From: Rhynochetos jubatus
Lineage: Eukaryota; Chordata; Aves; Eurypygiformes; Rhynochetidae
Length of the DNA: 64,000 nt
Direction: 5' to 3'
Assembly: GCA_027574665.1 (NCBI GenBank)
Contig: CM050655.1
Span: forward strand, 16,363,170 to 16,427,169
Positions 1-12,440 of the stretch are shown piece after piece (the first letter of the stretch is position 1; the number at the start of each line of letters is the position of its first letter). Position numbers and translations under genes: made by a program. The notes below the pieces were generated by a model. That model ran no database searches. It was not told the origin of the DNA and saw only the letters and a list, made by a program, of their open reading frames with translations.

Positions 1-3000
1 CTTAGCTCAAAAATAAACAGTTCATATATCAGTAACTAAAACTAATTCAACTTCACATCACAGTACGGAAATCAGTAGTGCCTTTGTTGCGAAAAATCTA
101 CATTTGACTTCTCTTATTTTAATGTGCATTTTATTTATAAACTACAAACGTTTTTCCTGTGGCAAAATGGCTGAAATAATATCTACACCAAACAATATCC
201 CTGTCATCTGAAGAAAAAACCCACAGTACAAATTGACTCAACGAGGGGGAGCTATTAGCAATGAATACACAAGCAATGCTCAATTCTGCACAATCATCAT
301 TACCTACACAGCTGAATACTTAACATGCTACCTGCGAGAAGAGTTACAAAGTGGCTGTCTATGTTATTTTATAGATAGTCAGGAGAAGTGAGAATATGGT
401 GTATGTATGGCTAGGGAGAAAAAAAAGATTTGTATTTTTTCCTTTTCATATAAAATGATGTCTAGTTACACAAAAACCTCAGCTGAAGATCTCAGGGCAT
501 GCCTGCCTCTTTTCAAAGCATATAAAACACAAAATCAACAACAATACAAATTCATCGCTTTAAGTGAACCCAGTAATCATTTGATTACAGCAGACGTGGC
601 CAAAGAATTACAGATTTTAAAGCTACTAAATAATCAAAAATTTAACGCTTCCCAATCATTATAACATACATATGACAGAAGCAACAGACAAACAATAGCA
701 AATAATGCTACTACAGACATTTTTCTTTCCTACCAATACACAATATGCCAAGAAAGTAAAAAGCCAGCTTTAAAAAAAGACAAAAGTTTTATAGGCAACA
801 GGAAACTGTGTGCACCATCTCAGGCATTACAGAACAGGGTAGGTGGGGGAAAATATTTACCTAGATGCATCCTTCTCTGCATGTCTATGATACTTTGCTC
901 ACATGAATTCAAGTTTTGCTTCTATCACTCCACTCTACGGTTGGCCTCACCACTCTTCTTGGGGAAAGATAACCTTTTGGGGGGAGGGAAAGTTTTCACT
1001 TGTCTCATTAGACAAGTCATTTTTTCCTAATTGCTGCTACAAAAAAAGTGAAAAGACCACAGGTAATCATGCAAGCAAAAATAAAGAAGTTGACTCTGAA
1101 ACAATCTTCCTTCAGAAAGCACTATGATTAAATTGACTGTAAGGTTCTTGACAAAGCTGACCAAATAAAATTGGAATAGCACAGTGTAATAGTATTTAGT
1201 TCATTGTTGCCCAGCTGTTCCTGCAAAACATAAGTTCTAATTTTTCAAAAGTAAATAAGCTTTAGCCTTTAATGCTTGTGGATGAGAACCATTGCAATGT
1301 TGCATTGGAAAGTCTTTAGGCTGAGAAGAAAAACAAGGCCAGTTTAGCTTCATTTTTTTCAGGTGACTTACACAAGTAGAATTTGACCCAGCAGTTCTGA
1401 GAAACATAATTTCAAGGAGTACACAATCAAATCTAATCTGGCCATCGTATCTGTCAACGCCCATTCTCCATCTGCCTGAATTTTAACAGAACCTTCTATT
1501 TATTCTGGCCAAGGCTTGAGCTTGGCAGTTCCCCCCAAGATGAAGGGCTTGAATACCAGCAAACACTGTTGGAGAATACCAGTTCTTCCTTGAGTACAAA
1601 GCAAGTGGTTCAAGGAGTAGAGAAGTAGAACAAGGCACCTTAGAGAGAAAGAGCCCTAAAACCCAGACAGAATTCTCCTGAAGTCTGGGCAAGGCACAGC
1701 TGAAAGATTCACTGTACATCAGGGCTGTTCTTAAATTTGGGTTAAATCTTGCAGTTCTAACTCACAAGAGAATGCAATAAACCCGCAAGTGCCCTACCAA
1801 TCCATTCTCTGGAATACCTCCCGAAGTCATTTCTGGTCTATCCCCTTTATCCAACAGAGTGCTTTTGTGCAATTTTACGAACATAGCAACACACTAGATC
1901 ATCCTGGCAACATGAAGAAGCACAACTTGAACTGGCTAACTGTCAGTGAAGAAAAGATGGGTTGACTGTAGGAAGAAGAGAGAAGGTGAAGGAACAAAGA
2001 CAAAGCTGAAAGCAAAAGACTCCTTGTGAAGAGTGGTTCTCAACAGCCAGAGGAGCTACCCTAGAGCTATAACCAGGGACAGGATCTCATCTCAGCTCTG
2101 ACTGCTCTAAGAGATGCATTTTCACTGCACAATTAACAAAGCTCTCGAGCTACCATCTCTGATGTAGTTCCTATTGACACAAAAAGCCTTTCATCAGTCT
2201 GGGTAACCCACTAACTCTCCACATGGGACAAGGGCTTTCAAAAGAGCATTCCTAGTGCCTTTCCACAGCCTACCACCCAATGCCTAGAGAAACAGTTTGC
2301 CAGCTGTTCTATGCCCAGGAGCCAAGAACTGAGGGGCACGTCTTCCAGCACACATAGGGAGTGGTGGGTGCATCACTGGTGAGGGCGCAGCAATTCAAAG
2401 AAACTCAGGCATAACTTTTCAGTTTGGTGGTTCCCAGCAAAACCAGGTTAATCCCAATCATTCAGGCTGACCCTGCAGTGTAAACCTACTGAGTTTTTTT
2501 AAGTTTTGTTTTTCTAATGCATCAGAACTTTACATTTATCCATATAACACCATTAACAATTAATTTCCATGGGAAATGTTTATAGCCAAACTGGGGAGGA
2601 GAGAGCGAGCAGTATTTACTTGCCCAAAGTCTAAATATCATTCAAATGAGATTTGTGCTAGAACCGCCAGAATCTGGGGTCTGCCTGTAATGGCCAGACA
2701 GTAAACTGAGCTAGGGGGAAAACAAAACAAAAAAAAAAAAAAGTGCAGTTTAAGTAAAACTATCAAGTGGCTTTGATCTCACTCCACAAGGGATAACTGA
2801 AAGTATGCAAAATTTATCGACTGATGTATGTTAATAAGAATTGCCTGTGTACAAGTTCTTCAGCCAGTGCAAGAGTGCAAACTTCTGGTTTAAAGAAAAA
2901 TAAATAAATACAACCAGGAAACTGTTGTACTGGCAAACTTAAACAAAAAAAAGGTACACACAGAGCAGTTTCAAAACACAAATATCCATCATTCTTTTGT

Positions 3001-5229
3001 CCTGGCCCTGTCACTGTTCAGGGGCCAGCGCAAAAGTACAAGATGAAAACCATTCATTTTAGCATCATGCAAAAATAATCCAAATCAATTGCCTCCAAGC
3101 TCCCCAAAATAAAAAGTGAGCAAGTCTGATCAATGACTTTCAATTAAGATGATGAAAAACGGCTGCTGAATTTGCTTAAGGGAAGCCGGAAGCCATGCAC
3201 ACACTGCATCGCGCTCTGTCATCTCTAGTAGAAAGACAGTACAGATAAAGGAATCGGCCACATGAAATTTTGAGATTCATCCCAGGTGGCCATACAAATA
3301 ACAAAAATCCAAAAATTTAGAGACCAAGCCTATTCCAATAGTAGATTTCCCACTTAACATTTACCAAATTAAAAGTTCTTCCAATAATAACAGAAATCTA
3401 AAAGCCTGCATTAGCAAGGGCTAACTCCTTCCAACCGTTCGTTCAGAGACTCTCCAACAAGCATACAGCACACTGTAAGAATTCAATTTGGAAACCATCA
3501 TCTAAAGCACAGAGGAGAACAGGGAAGTCATATTGCTATAATGCTTAGATTATCAATCATCTTGACAGTTTATTGGCTTTATCACCACACATACCATTAA
3601 AATGATGTCTGGCCTAGAATGTCAGGAGGCAAACATTAAACAGACCAGGATTAAAAAGCAGATCCCAAACAGCACTCCAGTAAAGTTTCCTTTCCACTCT
3701 GAAATTAGTTAGAGCTGACTAAGTAACTGGCGCTAGACTTTGAAGAAATATAGAGCCTAAAAGGCGCAGAGTCAACACAGACTTGACGAGCTGATAGGTA
3801 ATGTCATGTTATGGCAACTCTAAAGCTCCTGCGGGTGATTTATCACGTACTGTGTGCAACAGAATGATTGCTAATGGAGGGTGGGGAAAAAAGAAAGCAA
3901 AACAACAACAGCTTAATTTGTTGTTTCTTAGAGCCAAGGGCTTGGGTCAAAAGGGCCAAAAGAACTCCTTGAAGACAAGCAGCAATGCTTGTTTTATCCA
4001 TTTTGTAATTATCAAACACACACATTAACAATAACATTTTTTACACTAAAGTAATTTTACAGATTAGGAAAATCTAAAAGTTGCAGAACATATTCATAAT
4101 TCAGTAGTATCAGATAATGAAAGCGATACAAATCCTGAATTTTTAAAGCATCACTCTGTGTGTGAGTCTGAGAACTAACTCCTGACACAATTAAAACTGC
4201 GCATCAACAGGATGCAGTTAGAACTGTGTCATTTGTTCAGGACCATACTTCCATGTGCTCAAGAACAGGTAGGTAGGCAGTTACAGCCAATTAAATACAA
4301 CTTCCATTCTCCCCAACCCCCCACATCTGAAAAATCTCACATTTCTAAATATTATTTTAGTTCCTGTTTCCGTCTCTTCTTTTTGTCTTCCTTTCCCCCC
4401 AAAACATATTGATATTTGCATTATCCTCCTAATTTATTTAGAATATATAAATTTTGAATTACAAATAAGCTAACGGCACGTCCAGCTGAGAGAACCAGTC
4501 AAATAATTGAGCCACACTATTAGCTGAAAAGAAACTGTTTATATGGTTTCTTATGTCAGTCAAAGCCAACACATACACACCCATCTCAGTTTTAAACAGA
4601 TTAATCCAACAGCAACTACAGCCTCCTATACTGATTTATATCTCATCACATACATTGCTTGAAGGAGTACTTCCATCTCTGAGAAAGGTGTTGGGAGGTT
4701 CAGTATTTGCCAAACACCGATAGATCTTCGTTGCATGAGCATTAAAGATTTAATATTTTGATCCCTCTGCAAGTAGGATTCAATTCTGTAATTATTATTT
4801 CACAGTCCACACTCATATTTTGAGGGACTTAAGCAGTGTTTTTCAGTACATGTTATCATTTTGAAATTAAAAGGCAGCTAAACGAAATCCTAATTTAAGG
4901 AAAAGTGCTTACTTAATACCTGATAAACCGTGGCAGCAATTTGTAGCTAAAATCACTGGTTTATCCTTAACTGTGACATTTACTGTAATATATCAGCTGA
5001 CACAAGAATTTCAGCAAGGTCAGAGGCATAGGAAGAAATCTCTCAGCTGAATTAAAAAAAAAAAAAAAAAAACAACAAAAAAACACCAACCCAAAACACC
5101 AGTAAAGGTATCTAGAACTGTCACCTGGCAAAAACACACAAAACACATCCAATCTCCTAAACGAGACTGAAGACAAAGACAACCAAATATTTAACTGTCT
5201 CCAAAGATCTGAACACTTCTCAGACACTC
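1..5229. other. intronic stretch, unique sequence
   Basis: AT-rich intronic DNA with short A-runs (around 2729-2743 and 5051-5070) and no recognisable transposon body, exon or RNA gene. The open frames seen here are short and have compositions typical of chance frames. Confidence 0.6.
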
Positions 5230-6048
5230 TATTGGGTTTGTATGGCTGGGGTTTTGTAGCATGGAAGGGGCTACAGGGGTGGCTTCTGTGAGAAGCTGCT
5301 AGAAGCTTCCCTGGCTCCAAGTCAGACTCACCTCTGGCCAAGGCTGAGTCAATCAGTGATGGTGGTAGCACCTCTGGGATAACATATTTAAGAGAGGAAA
5401 AAATACTGCTGTGGAACATGCAGTGGAGAGAGGAGTTGGATGTGAGAGAAACAGCCCACACCACAGCAGGCCGCCGCGCCCAAAGAGCCTGTGACTCTGT
5501 GGGAAGCCCACACTGGAGCAGGCTGCCCCTGAAGGACTGCACCCCATGGAAGGGACCCACGCTGGAGCAGCTCCTGAACCACTGCAGCCTGTGGGAAGAA
5601 CTCATGTTAGAGAAGCTGGTGGAGGACTGTCTCCCATGGGAGGGACCCCACGATGGAGTAGGGGCAGAGTGTGAGTATTCTCCCCTGAGGAGGAAGGGGC
5701 AGGAATGTGTGATGGACTGACCCCAAATCCCTGGTGGGGAAAAGAGGAGCAAAGCTGAGCCTGGGAAGAAGAGAGGGGTGGGGGAAGATGTTTTTAAGAT
5801 CTGGTTTTATCTCACATTATCATACTCTGATTTGACGGGTAACAAATTAAATTGATTTCTTTCTGCAAGTCGAGTCTGTTTTGCACAAGACCATAACTGG
5901 TGAGTGATCCCTCCCTCTTGTGGTCTCGAGACCCACGTGGTGAGAACCATGAGCCTTTCCTGGTGTCTTCTCCTCCCCATCCCACGGTGGGGAGGAGTGA
6001 GTGAGCAGCCACATAGGCTCAGTTGCCAGCTGAGCCTAAAACACAACC
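5230..6048 (+). mobile_element. solo LTR of an avian endogenous retrovirus, long form
   Basis: This GC-richer block begins near TTGGGTTTGT and matches my memory of a common avian LTR. It has a GGCTACAGGGGTGGCTTCTG segment and a TATA-like ATATTTAAGAG near 5383. A run of diverged units built on ACCCACGCTGGAGCAG spans about 5480-5690. Near 5790-5880 comes the GTTTTTAAGATCTGG and GAGTCTGTTTTGC region that contains the poly(A) site. The poly(A) signal here is degenerate (AACAAATTAA at 5841). No gag, pol or env sequence flanks it, so it is a solo LTR. The long minus-strand open frame across it is antisense to the LTR and not a gene. The right border is approximate, and the last 50 bases resemble the end of the other LTR family in this window. 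Confidence 0.8.
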
Positions 6049-9000
6049 TGTCTGACACCACCGCTCACCAACCTCTGAATGACACAAGTTGAAGTGACCA
6101 AAAAGTACACTCTAAATAAGGAACCTAACAAGGACTCTCTTCATTGCCTCCAATGATCACACTGAGGCTGAGGAATAAGACTTGGCACTGATCTAACCAC
6201 AGAAGCATCTCCAACAAATGAAAGTTTACATGAGAACCATACTATTAAAAGATCAGGAATACAGGAAGGGAGGCTCAGTAAAGTGCAGATTACCAGAAAA
6301 TACACACACAGACATGAACTCTCCCTCCACAGAAGTTTGTTTCATCAGCTGTTGTTCATACTGTGCTGCTTCTGTGCATTTTTTTGGAGAAGAGTTGGCG
6401 GGGAGTGGACACAAAAGAAAAAGGTGGGGGAAGAAAACACGCATACCCCACCTCTATCTGTTACCACATTATCCTCAAAGTTAGTGTGGAGAAAAAGATA
6501 TGTGACACAAGAATGATCCTCTCCAGCAGCTGATGAATCCCTATCAAAAAGTAATACCAAGATTAGCATCCTAAACAGAGAGAACAGTCACACTTGCTTC
6601 AAGAGTCTCCATTTCATCAACACCTGACCATTGACAACATCTAAAACACACATTGCACTTGTGGCAACAAAGTGGTGTAGCAAAAAACAAGATATCAAGA
6701 AGACAGAGTAATTTAATTTTACACCGCTACAGGGTTCACTATATTGAGATTGCTTGCTCTATGAGCTTTACTTCTCATACCACAACTGCTGTACCCAGCA
6801 ACTCCCCAAGGACCCAGGCCTCACTAGCAGTTAATGATCCATTAGACAGCCACCTTGATGCAAACCAGAAGGTGGCTAATGCTCTAACAAAGTGGTCCTA
6901 AACTACAATAACAGACAACATTCAAGGATTACAGCCACTATAAACCAGTAGTCATAGTTAATAACTGTAATATTTCATTAAAATGGTTAGAAATAATGCA
7001 TACCAGACACACAAACAATTACAGATGACCACAATGGTATTAGGAAAGTTGCAATATAACATTGAAAGAAAACAAGCTAGCCACTTGCCACAGCACTATG
7101 AATGTGTCTTCTCAGCATAAGATCTTCCTAGTTGTTTCACCATCACAGGCACAGGAAAATTCGATAAAGAATACAAAATAAAAAATTAGGACAAATAGCT
7201 GGCGACATTACTACCAATCAAAGTAAACAAGCAGCATCTCTGAGAGTAGGAGGAAGACTTCTGCTCTGTTTCCATGCAACTCAGTCAATAAAACCACCTT
7301 CACAGTTTCCATTTCCTTACGTTTTTCCTGAAGACTAGCACACCAGTAGCTATGTCAGAAGGCAAACCAGTTAGCAGAGCATAACCTGCTTTCACAAGAG
7401 AACAATTTGTACTGTCTCAACATAGACTGTAAAACAAACATCAAACTTTGCATAGTTTAACTCTGTACTACACTCACTTCTTCGACCATTCATGCCCCTT
7501 GTAAAATCATTTGCAGACCTAGAACCAAAATGTTCCAAAAAAAAGTCTAAATATCAAAACCAATGAGACTAATGTAGACTAATCATACGGTGGCATGATT
7601 TGGGAAGTGCTTTTAGATCAGTATTGACAACATGGTGAAGAAGTAAAGCCTTTAAACTACACAGTTACCTCTAATATAGTGTTATTACTAAAAATGTATA
7701 TGGATGCAAGAAAAAAAGTAAAAAAATTAATCTATACCTATTTAATTTTTATTTAAAACGCATTAAATACCAAATTAAATTTAGTATTAATAAGATGAAA
7801 AAGAATTCTTCAGAAAGCTTCAGAAAAGTATTCTTCAGAAAAGTATACCATGAGTGCTATCCCCCATTTATCACGATTAAGGTATTAGATTATATTTTTG
7901 TTGCACTGGGTACCTAATATTAACCATCTACACTGAAAACATTAAAAATATGTGCCAAATAAAGAAAAACTAGTGTGAATAAAAGAGTGGAAGTGCAACT
8001 TCCACAGAAGTTCTGTAAAGCACTATTTTACCGGCAATATAGTTAGCCTTTGCTGAAGTGTCATACACCCAGAGAAACACAGGGTCTATAAAAAGCCTGT
8101 GACATGGTGCAAAACAGTTTTAACACACCCTAAAACACACAGATGGCAATGACAAAGATATTTACATTTTGAAAGAATGCTCTTGTAGCTTTGTAAAAAA
8201 TTGCAATCAATTTCATCACTGAAGGAGAAAGGTTTAGAAGATGAAGTTAAATTAATATGGTTTGTTTTCTAGCTGGTTGTTTAGAATTTTAAATTGGTTT
8301 GTAGCTTTTAAGAGATGGATGAAATGAGTATAGACAAAGTGACTGCTAGTTAAAAAGGCCTCAAGATCCTCTAGCATAGAAGGCACTACCAAAATTATAA
8401 ACAAAATGTAATTTACTATTAACGACTTAGGTGGCCTAAGGAACAAAAAGTTGGAAAAAGTCCCATACAAGATGTTCTTTGCACCTAGTGCAGTATATAT
8501 CACTAATTTTCTTGCATGCATTTTTCTGTGATGACATCCATCATTGTAACAAAGCATGCATCACAATTTGCACCCATATGCATGTATACTTGTAGTAATC
8601 ATTGAACCACAGGTTGGGATGCGCTGCCCAGCTCAGTAACAAAAATACATACTATCAGAAACAGAAAGCTATCATTATCCTCTCATTTCCAATAATCTGT
8701 CAAGACACTTCTTCCATTATGCACCTACCACTAACTCCTCTCCCCAAAAAGTGTGTTAAGAGTAACAAGGTCACTACCCACGTGGTTCGAAGATGTTCAA
8801 AGGCCTCAATTATTATGTCGTCCCTAGAGGTTAAAGGTCATTCCGTGTAAAGCTGGAATGCAGCTTTCAGTTTAGTCTACTTTTCTCCAAAAGGAGTCTA
8901 GCCTGCACATGCCTAAACCACTTTGTGGAACAAATCAATGATCAGTAATCAGGGACTTCCAGGGGATTCACTTCTGAAATCGCACTGCGCTCCAAACAAA

Positions 9001-12000
9001 ATCACTAACATAGATGTGGCCTGTTCCGTCCGATATACCCAAGGGGAAAGGAACAGCAGCAGTTCCAGCAAACCACACGAAGGCAGCAGGATAGCTTGCC
9101 AAAACATATGGTGAAAGTTTACCACCTATACCATAGAAACAGTGTTTGCAGGTTCAAACGAGACCCCACAGCTCCTAATCCTGGAGAATCCTAAAACTTT
9201 CATTCCAGGCGATGGCCTTTCACGTACTCCATTACTCTCATCCAACTGCTTATGCGCAATTACACCACCCAACCTCCAGGATCCAGAGTGCTCAGGGAGC
9301 AACAAGATACTAGACTGTCTCCTCCTACTATTCCCAGGGACACTTGTTGGAACAGGTTTTATAAACAAAACAGAAAAAAAGGCCAGTAAGAACTGTACCA
9401 ACCCTACATTATGATAAAGAGGTACTCAGCTGGGGCTCAGCAGGAAAGGGACACTACTTAACAGGTTCATGCAGCAAAATTTGAGTGCAAAAGAGTCCTC
9501 TGTGTTCACACCTCTAAGCCTACCATTGTTAGGACACTGTTCTACATTTCATAATCCAGACCCATTCTTGTCTGAGTGGGCAATCAACCCCAGGAACACA
9601 TTAAATGCCCAACCAGTGACTGCATCCTGCTTCAAAGTGTGAAAAGACAGATGAGTTTTTTCAACCACCACATATTTCTGGAAGAATATTCTTCTTCAAT
9701 TTAGCAAATGAATTAATAATTAACCTTCTCATAAGTCTACAGTTTCAATGGTATTTTGTAGGACCGATAATTCTCCTACCCATGAGTGCAAATTACTGTG
9801 AACTTCAGAGGTACTATGAAAAATAAAATGGTATTAATTTCTGGGGGAAGATTTTAATCATCTCTTTCAACCTGTTTAGCTGTATGTTTTGCAGTGAAGT
9901 CTTATATCGAAGTAGAAATGCTTATCGTTTAAGAAGCCTGTACAAACTACTAACAATCATAAATGGTTTCATAAATGGTCACCCAAACTGCCTTTATTAC
10001 TTTTATACTGAAAGACCATATAGCATTTAAAATCTCAGAATGTAAATCCTACCTTTACAGTAAGGTATACTTACCAGGCTTTCTGTTTACGGTACTAGAT
10101 ATAAAGAAAAATGCCACCAAAACAGCAATATTTAATACCTCTGTACCAAGCATAAAATTGAATAAGTGTTTTGAGATCAATGAATATATAAGGACCAAAA
10201 TGAAGATTCAGCAACACAAGCGTCTATACATTTTTTCAGTGACTGCCAGGACACTGCAGGGATGTTTTCTGCCTAATTCTGATCTGCAAAGAGGTCAAAA
10301 TTCCAAGTTTGTTAAGGCTGTTTTTCTGAAGTAAGAATTCCTCAGTCAAGCAAAATGCAGTATTTTAGGGTATGCCACTCTCTTTATCTGGTGTGGATGT
10401 TTCCTGAACAACAAAAGAACGGAGCAGAGTTTGGAACAGAAGTCAGAAGTGTCCCAGGGCTGCCTGTATTTTCTAAAGCATCATTTGTAAATTGAGAGGA
10501 ATATCTCACTTGGTCCCAAACACTGAATGACTATAAACAGTCACAGAGCTAAAAACTAAAAAAAAAATCCACCTCATGCAAAACCAAAACAACATAGCTT
10601 TGTTATACTTTTTAACTCAGAGCTACCAAGGGGAAATCTATTTTACTAATCCTCGGTTCCTAGAACAGTTCAACTTGTGGTGAAAGAGAAACAGGGAGAG
10701 CAGAGAGGAAAGGGAAGGTAGTTGCTGAATTTTTGAAAGATAATGCATCAACCGTATTTCAGAAATGAAAATACTTCAGTGCACAATGTCTCATATCAGT
10801 TAAAAAATAAAAAAAAAGGGCAAAAAGAAAACCTAAAACCCAAGTTAGATCCAGACACAGTCAGCAACATCTCACTACTAACTTGAGACCCATGCAGCTG
10901 ACTCTCTTCATCTCACAATCTGGATTTCACTGCAAACACACCTCCTCCTACACACACACATATCCCCCTCGCCACCCAATCCACAGGATAGTATACATAC
11001 ACTGAATTTCTTCCTGCCAAAGACAGCTGCATCCTACTTCCATTAAAGTTTAACAAAACAAAACTACTTTTTACTGGTTCCACTGAGGAAATGCCAAGTT
11101 CTAAAGTTACAGAGACCTCTAAAATGTGACATGTCTGACAGGAAAAATACTCTGTAAAAGTGGCTACCTACTGATAGGAGAGGCAGGATTAAAACAGAAG
11201 CAGCATCTCCTTGCAACACCTTGGTTACATCTACAACGAAATTGTGGAAAGCTGGGGCTCTGGAAAAAGAGTTTCAGAGGATATTTCATTCAAGTTAGTA
11301 TACCCCAGTAAGTTTTGGTTTAGAAAACAACTAAGACAATGCATATTTCCTCATTTTCCATGCCAGAAACATAATAAGAAATTTTTAAAAATAAGCTTTA
11401 TATCATAGAGGCCACAAAAAGCAGTGTCCTTTTATAAAAGTGGAAAGCCTCTAGGCATCCATAATATTCTTTCAGTGAGCATTACTCAATAAATGTTGCA
11501 ACCCTGAAGCTTTTAAATGTATTAAAGTGATGATACCATCACTTTAAAGGTACTTCAGCAGAACATTACGAGAAAAACGATTTTCCTTTTTCAAACTCAA
11601 AATAACAGTAACCAAGTTGATTAAAAGAGTTTTCTACTAAAAATACTTGTAGTATCTGCATTTACAGGCTTCTCTAGCTAAAATCAGCAAATACACAAAA
11701 TTCTGAAATAACAAAAAAGCTTCCATGGACTTGTATCGGACAATAAACATTGCATTTGTTTGAAGAGATACATGCTATGAACGCATAATTTTAACTTACA
11801 GTGAATAAGTAAAAATACTAAATAATAAATATTTGGGAGATGTAACATTTCCACCTATTGTACTTACAAGCTCAAAAACTTATTCAATCCCATGTATGGA
11901 GCTGCTCTAAAAGCCACATTGAATATATTGCCTCTGTTTGTTTAGGTTATGCACAAATAAATATTGTGATGACAGTTAAAGACACATCCTTGAAGTAGTC

Positions 12001-12382
12001 TACCCAATAAATTCGGAAAGAGAATGAAGAGGAGGAGGAATAAAAAGGCTAGCTGTATAAGATTCTCTTTGTTGCCTGCTTGTTAAGGAATCTTTCTGGC
12101 ACAACTGAGGGGATTATGAATTCACATGTGAATTTATCCCCTATTAAACTTTTAGTAGAAGGGTCAGTTAGCAGGAATGATAAAGCTCAGGCACACCAGT
12201 CACATGCTGGCAGAGCATCTGTGACTAGCTCTACTCAGGCATGTCACTGGTTTATAGCTTTAACATCAAGAGGAAGCTATGGGGGAGGGTAGAAAACAGT
12301 TCATGTCTGAAAAGATTTGAAATAGTGAGAAGTACAGTTCCCCCTGAGACAAAGGCAGCATGACTTCAGGTCACACCCTGCC
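6049..12382. other. intronic stretch, unique sequence
   Basis: AT-rich DNA without a recognisable transposon. At 7801-7850 a short tandem-like cluster of TTCAGAAA units occurs. At 12109-12141 there is a nested palindrome. No exon or RNA gene is supported. Confidence 0.55.
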
Positions 12383-12391
12383 TTTTTTTTT

Positions 12392-12438
<47 letters not shown>
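12383..12438 (+). repeat. T-run and (TG)21 microsatellite
   Basis: Fourteen T residues are followed directly by 21 perfect GT units (12397-12438). Alternating purine-pyrimidine sequence of this length can form Z-DNA and is usually length-polymorphic. Confidence 0.97.

Positions 12439-12440
<2 letters not shown>

Noticed and set aside
4967..5752. A 261-codon minus-strand open frame.
   Set aside because: It runs antisense through the GC-rich solo LTR and into flanking A-runs. Its length comes from LTR composition.
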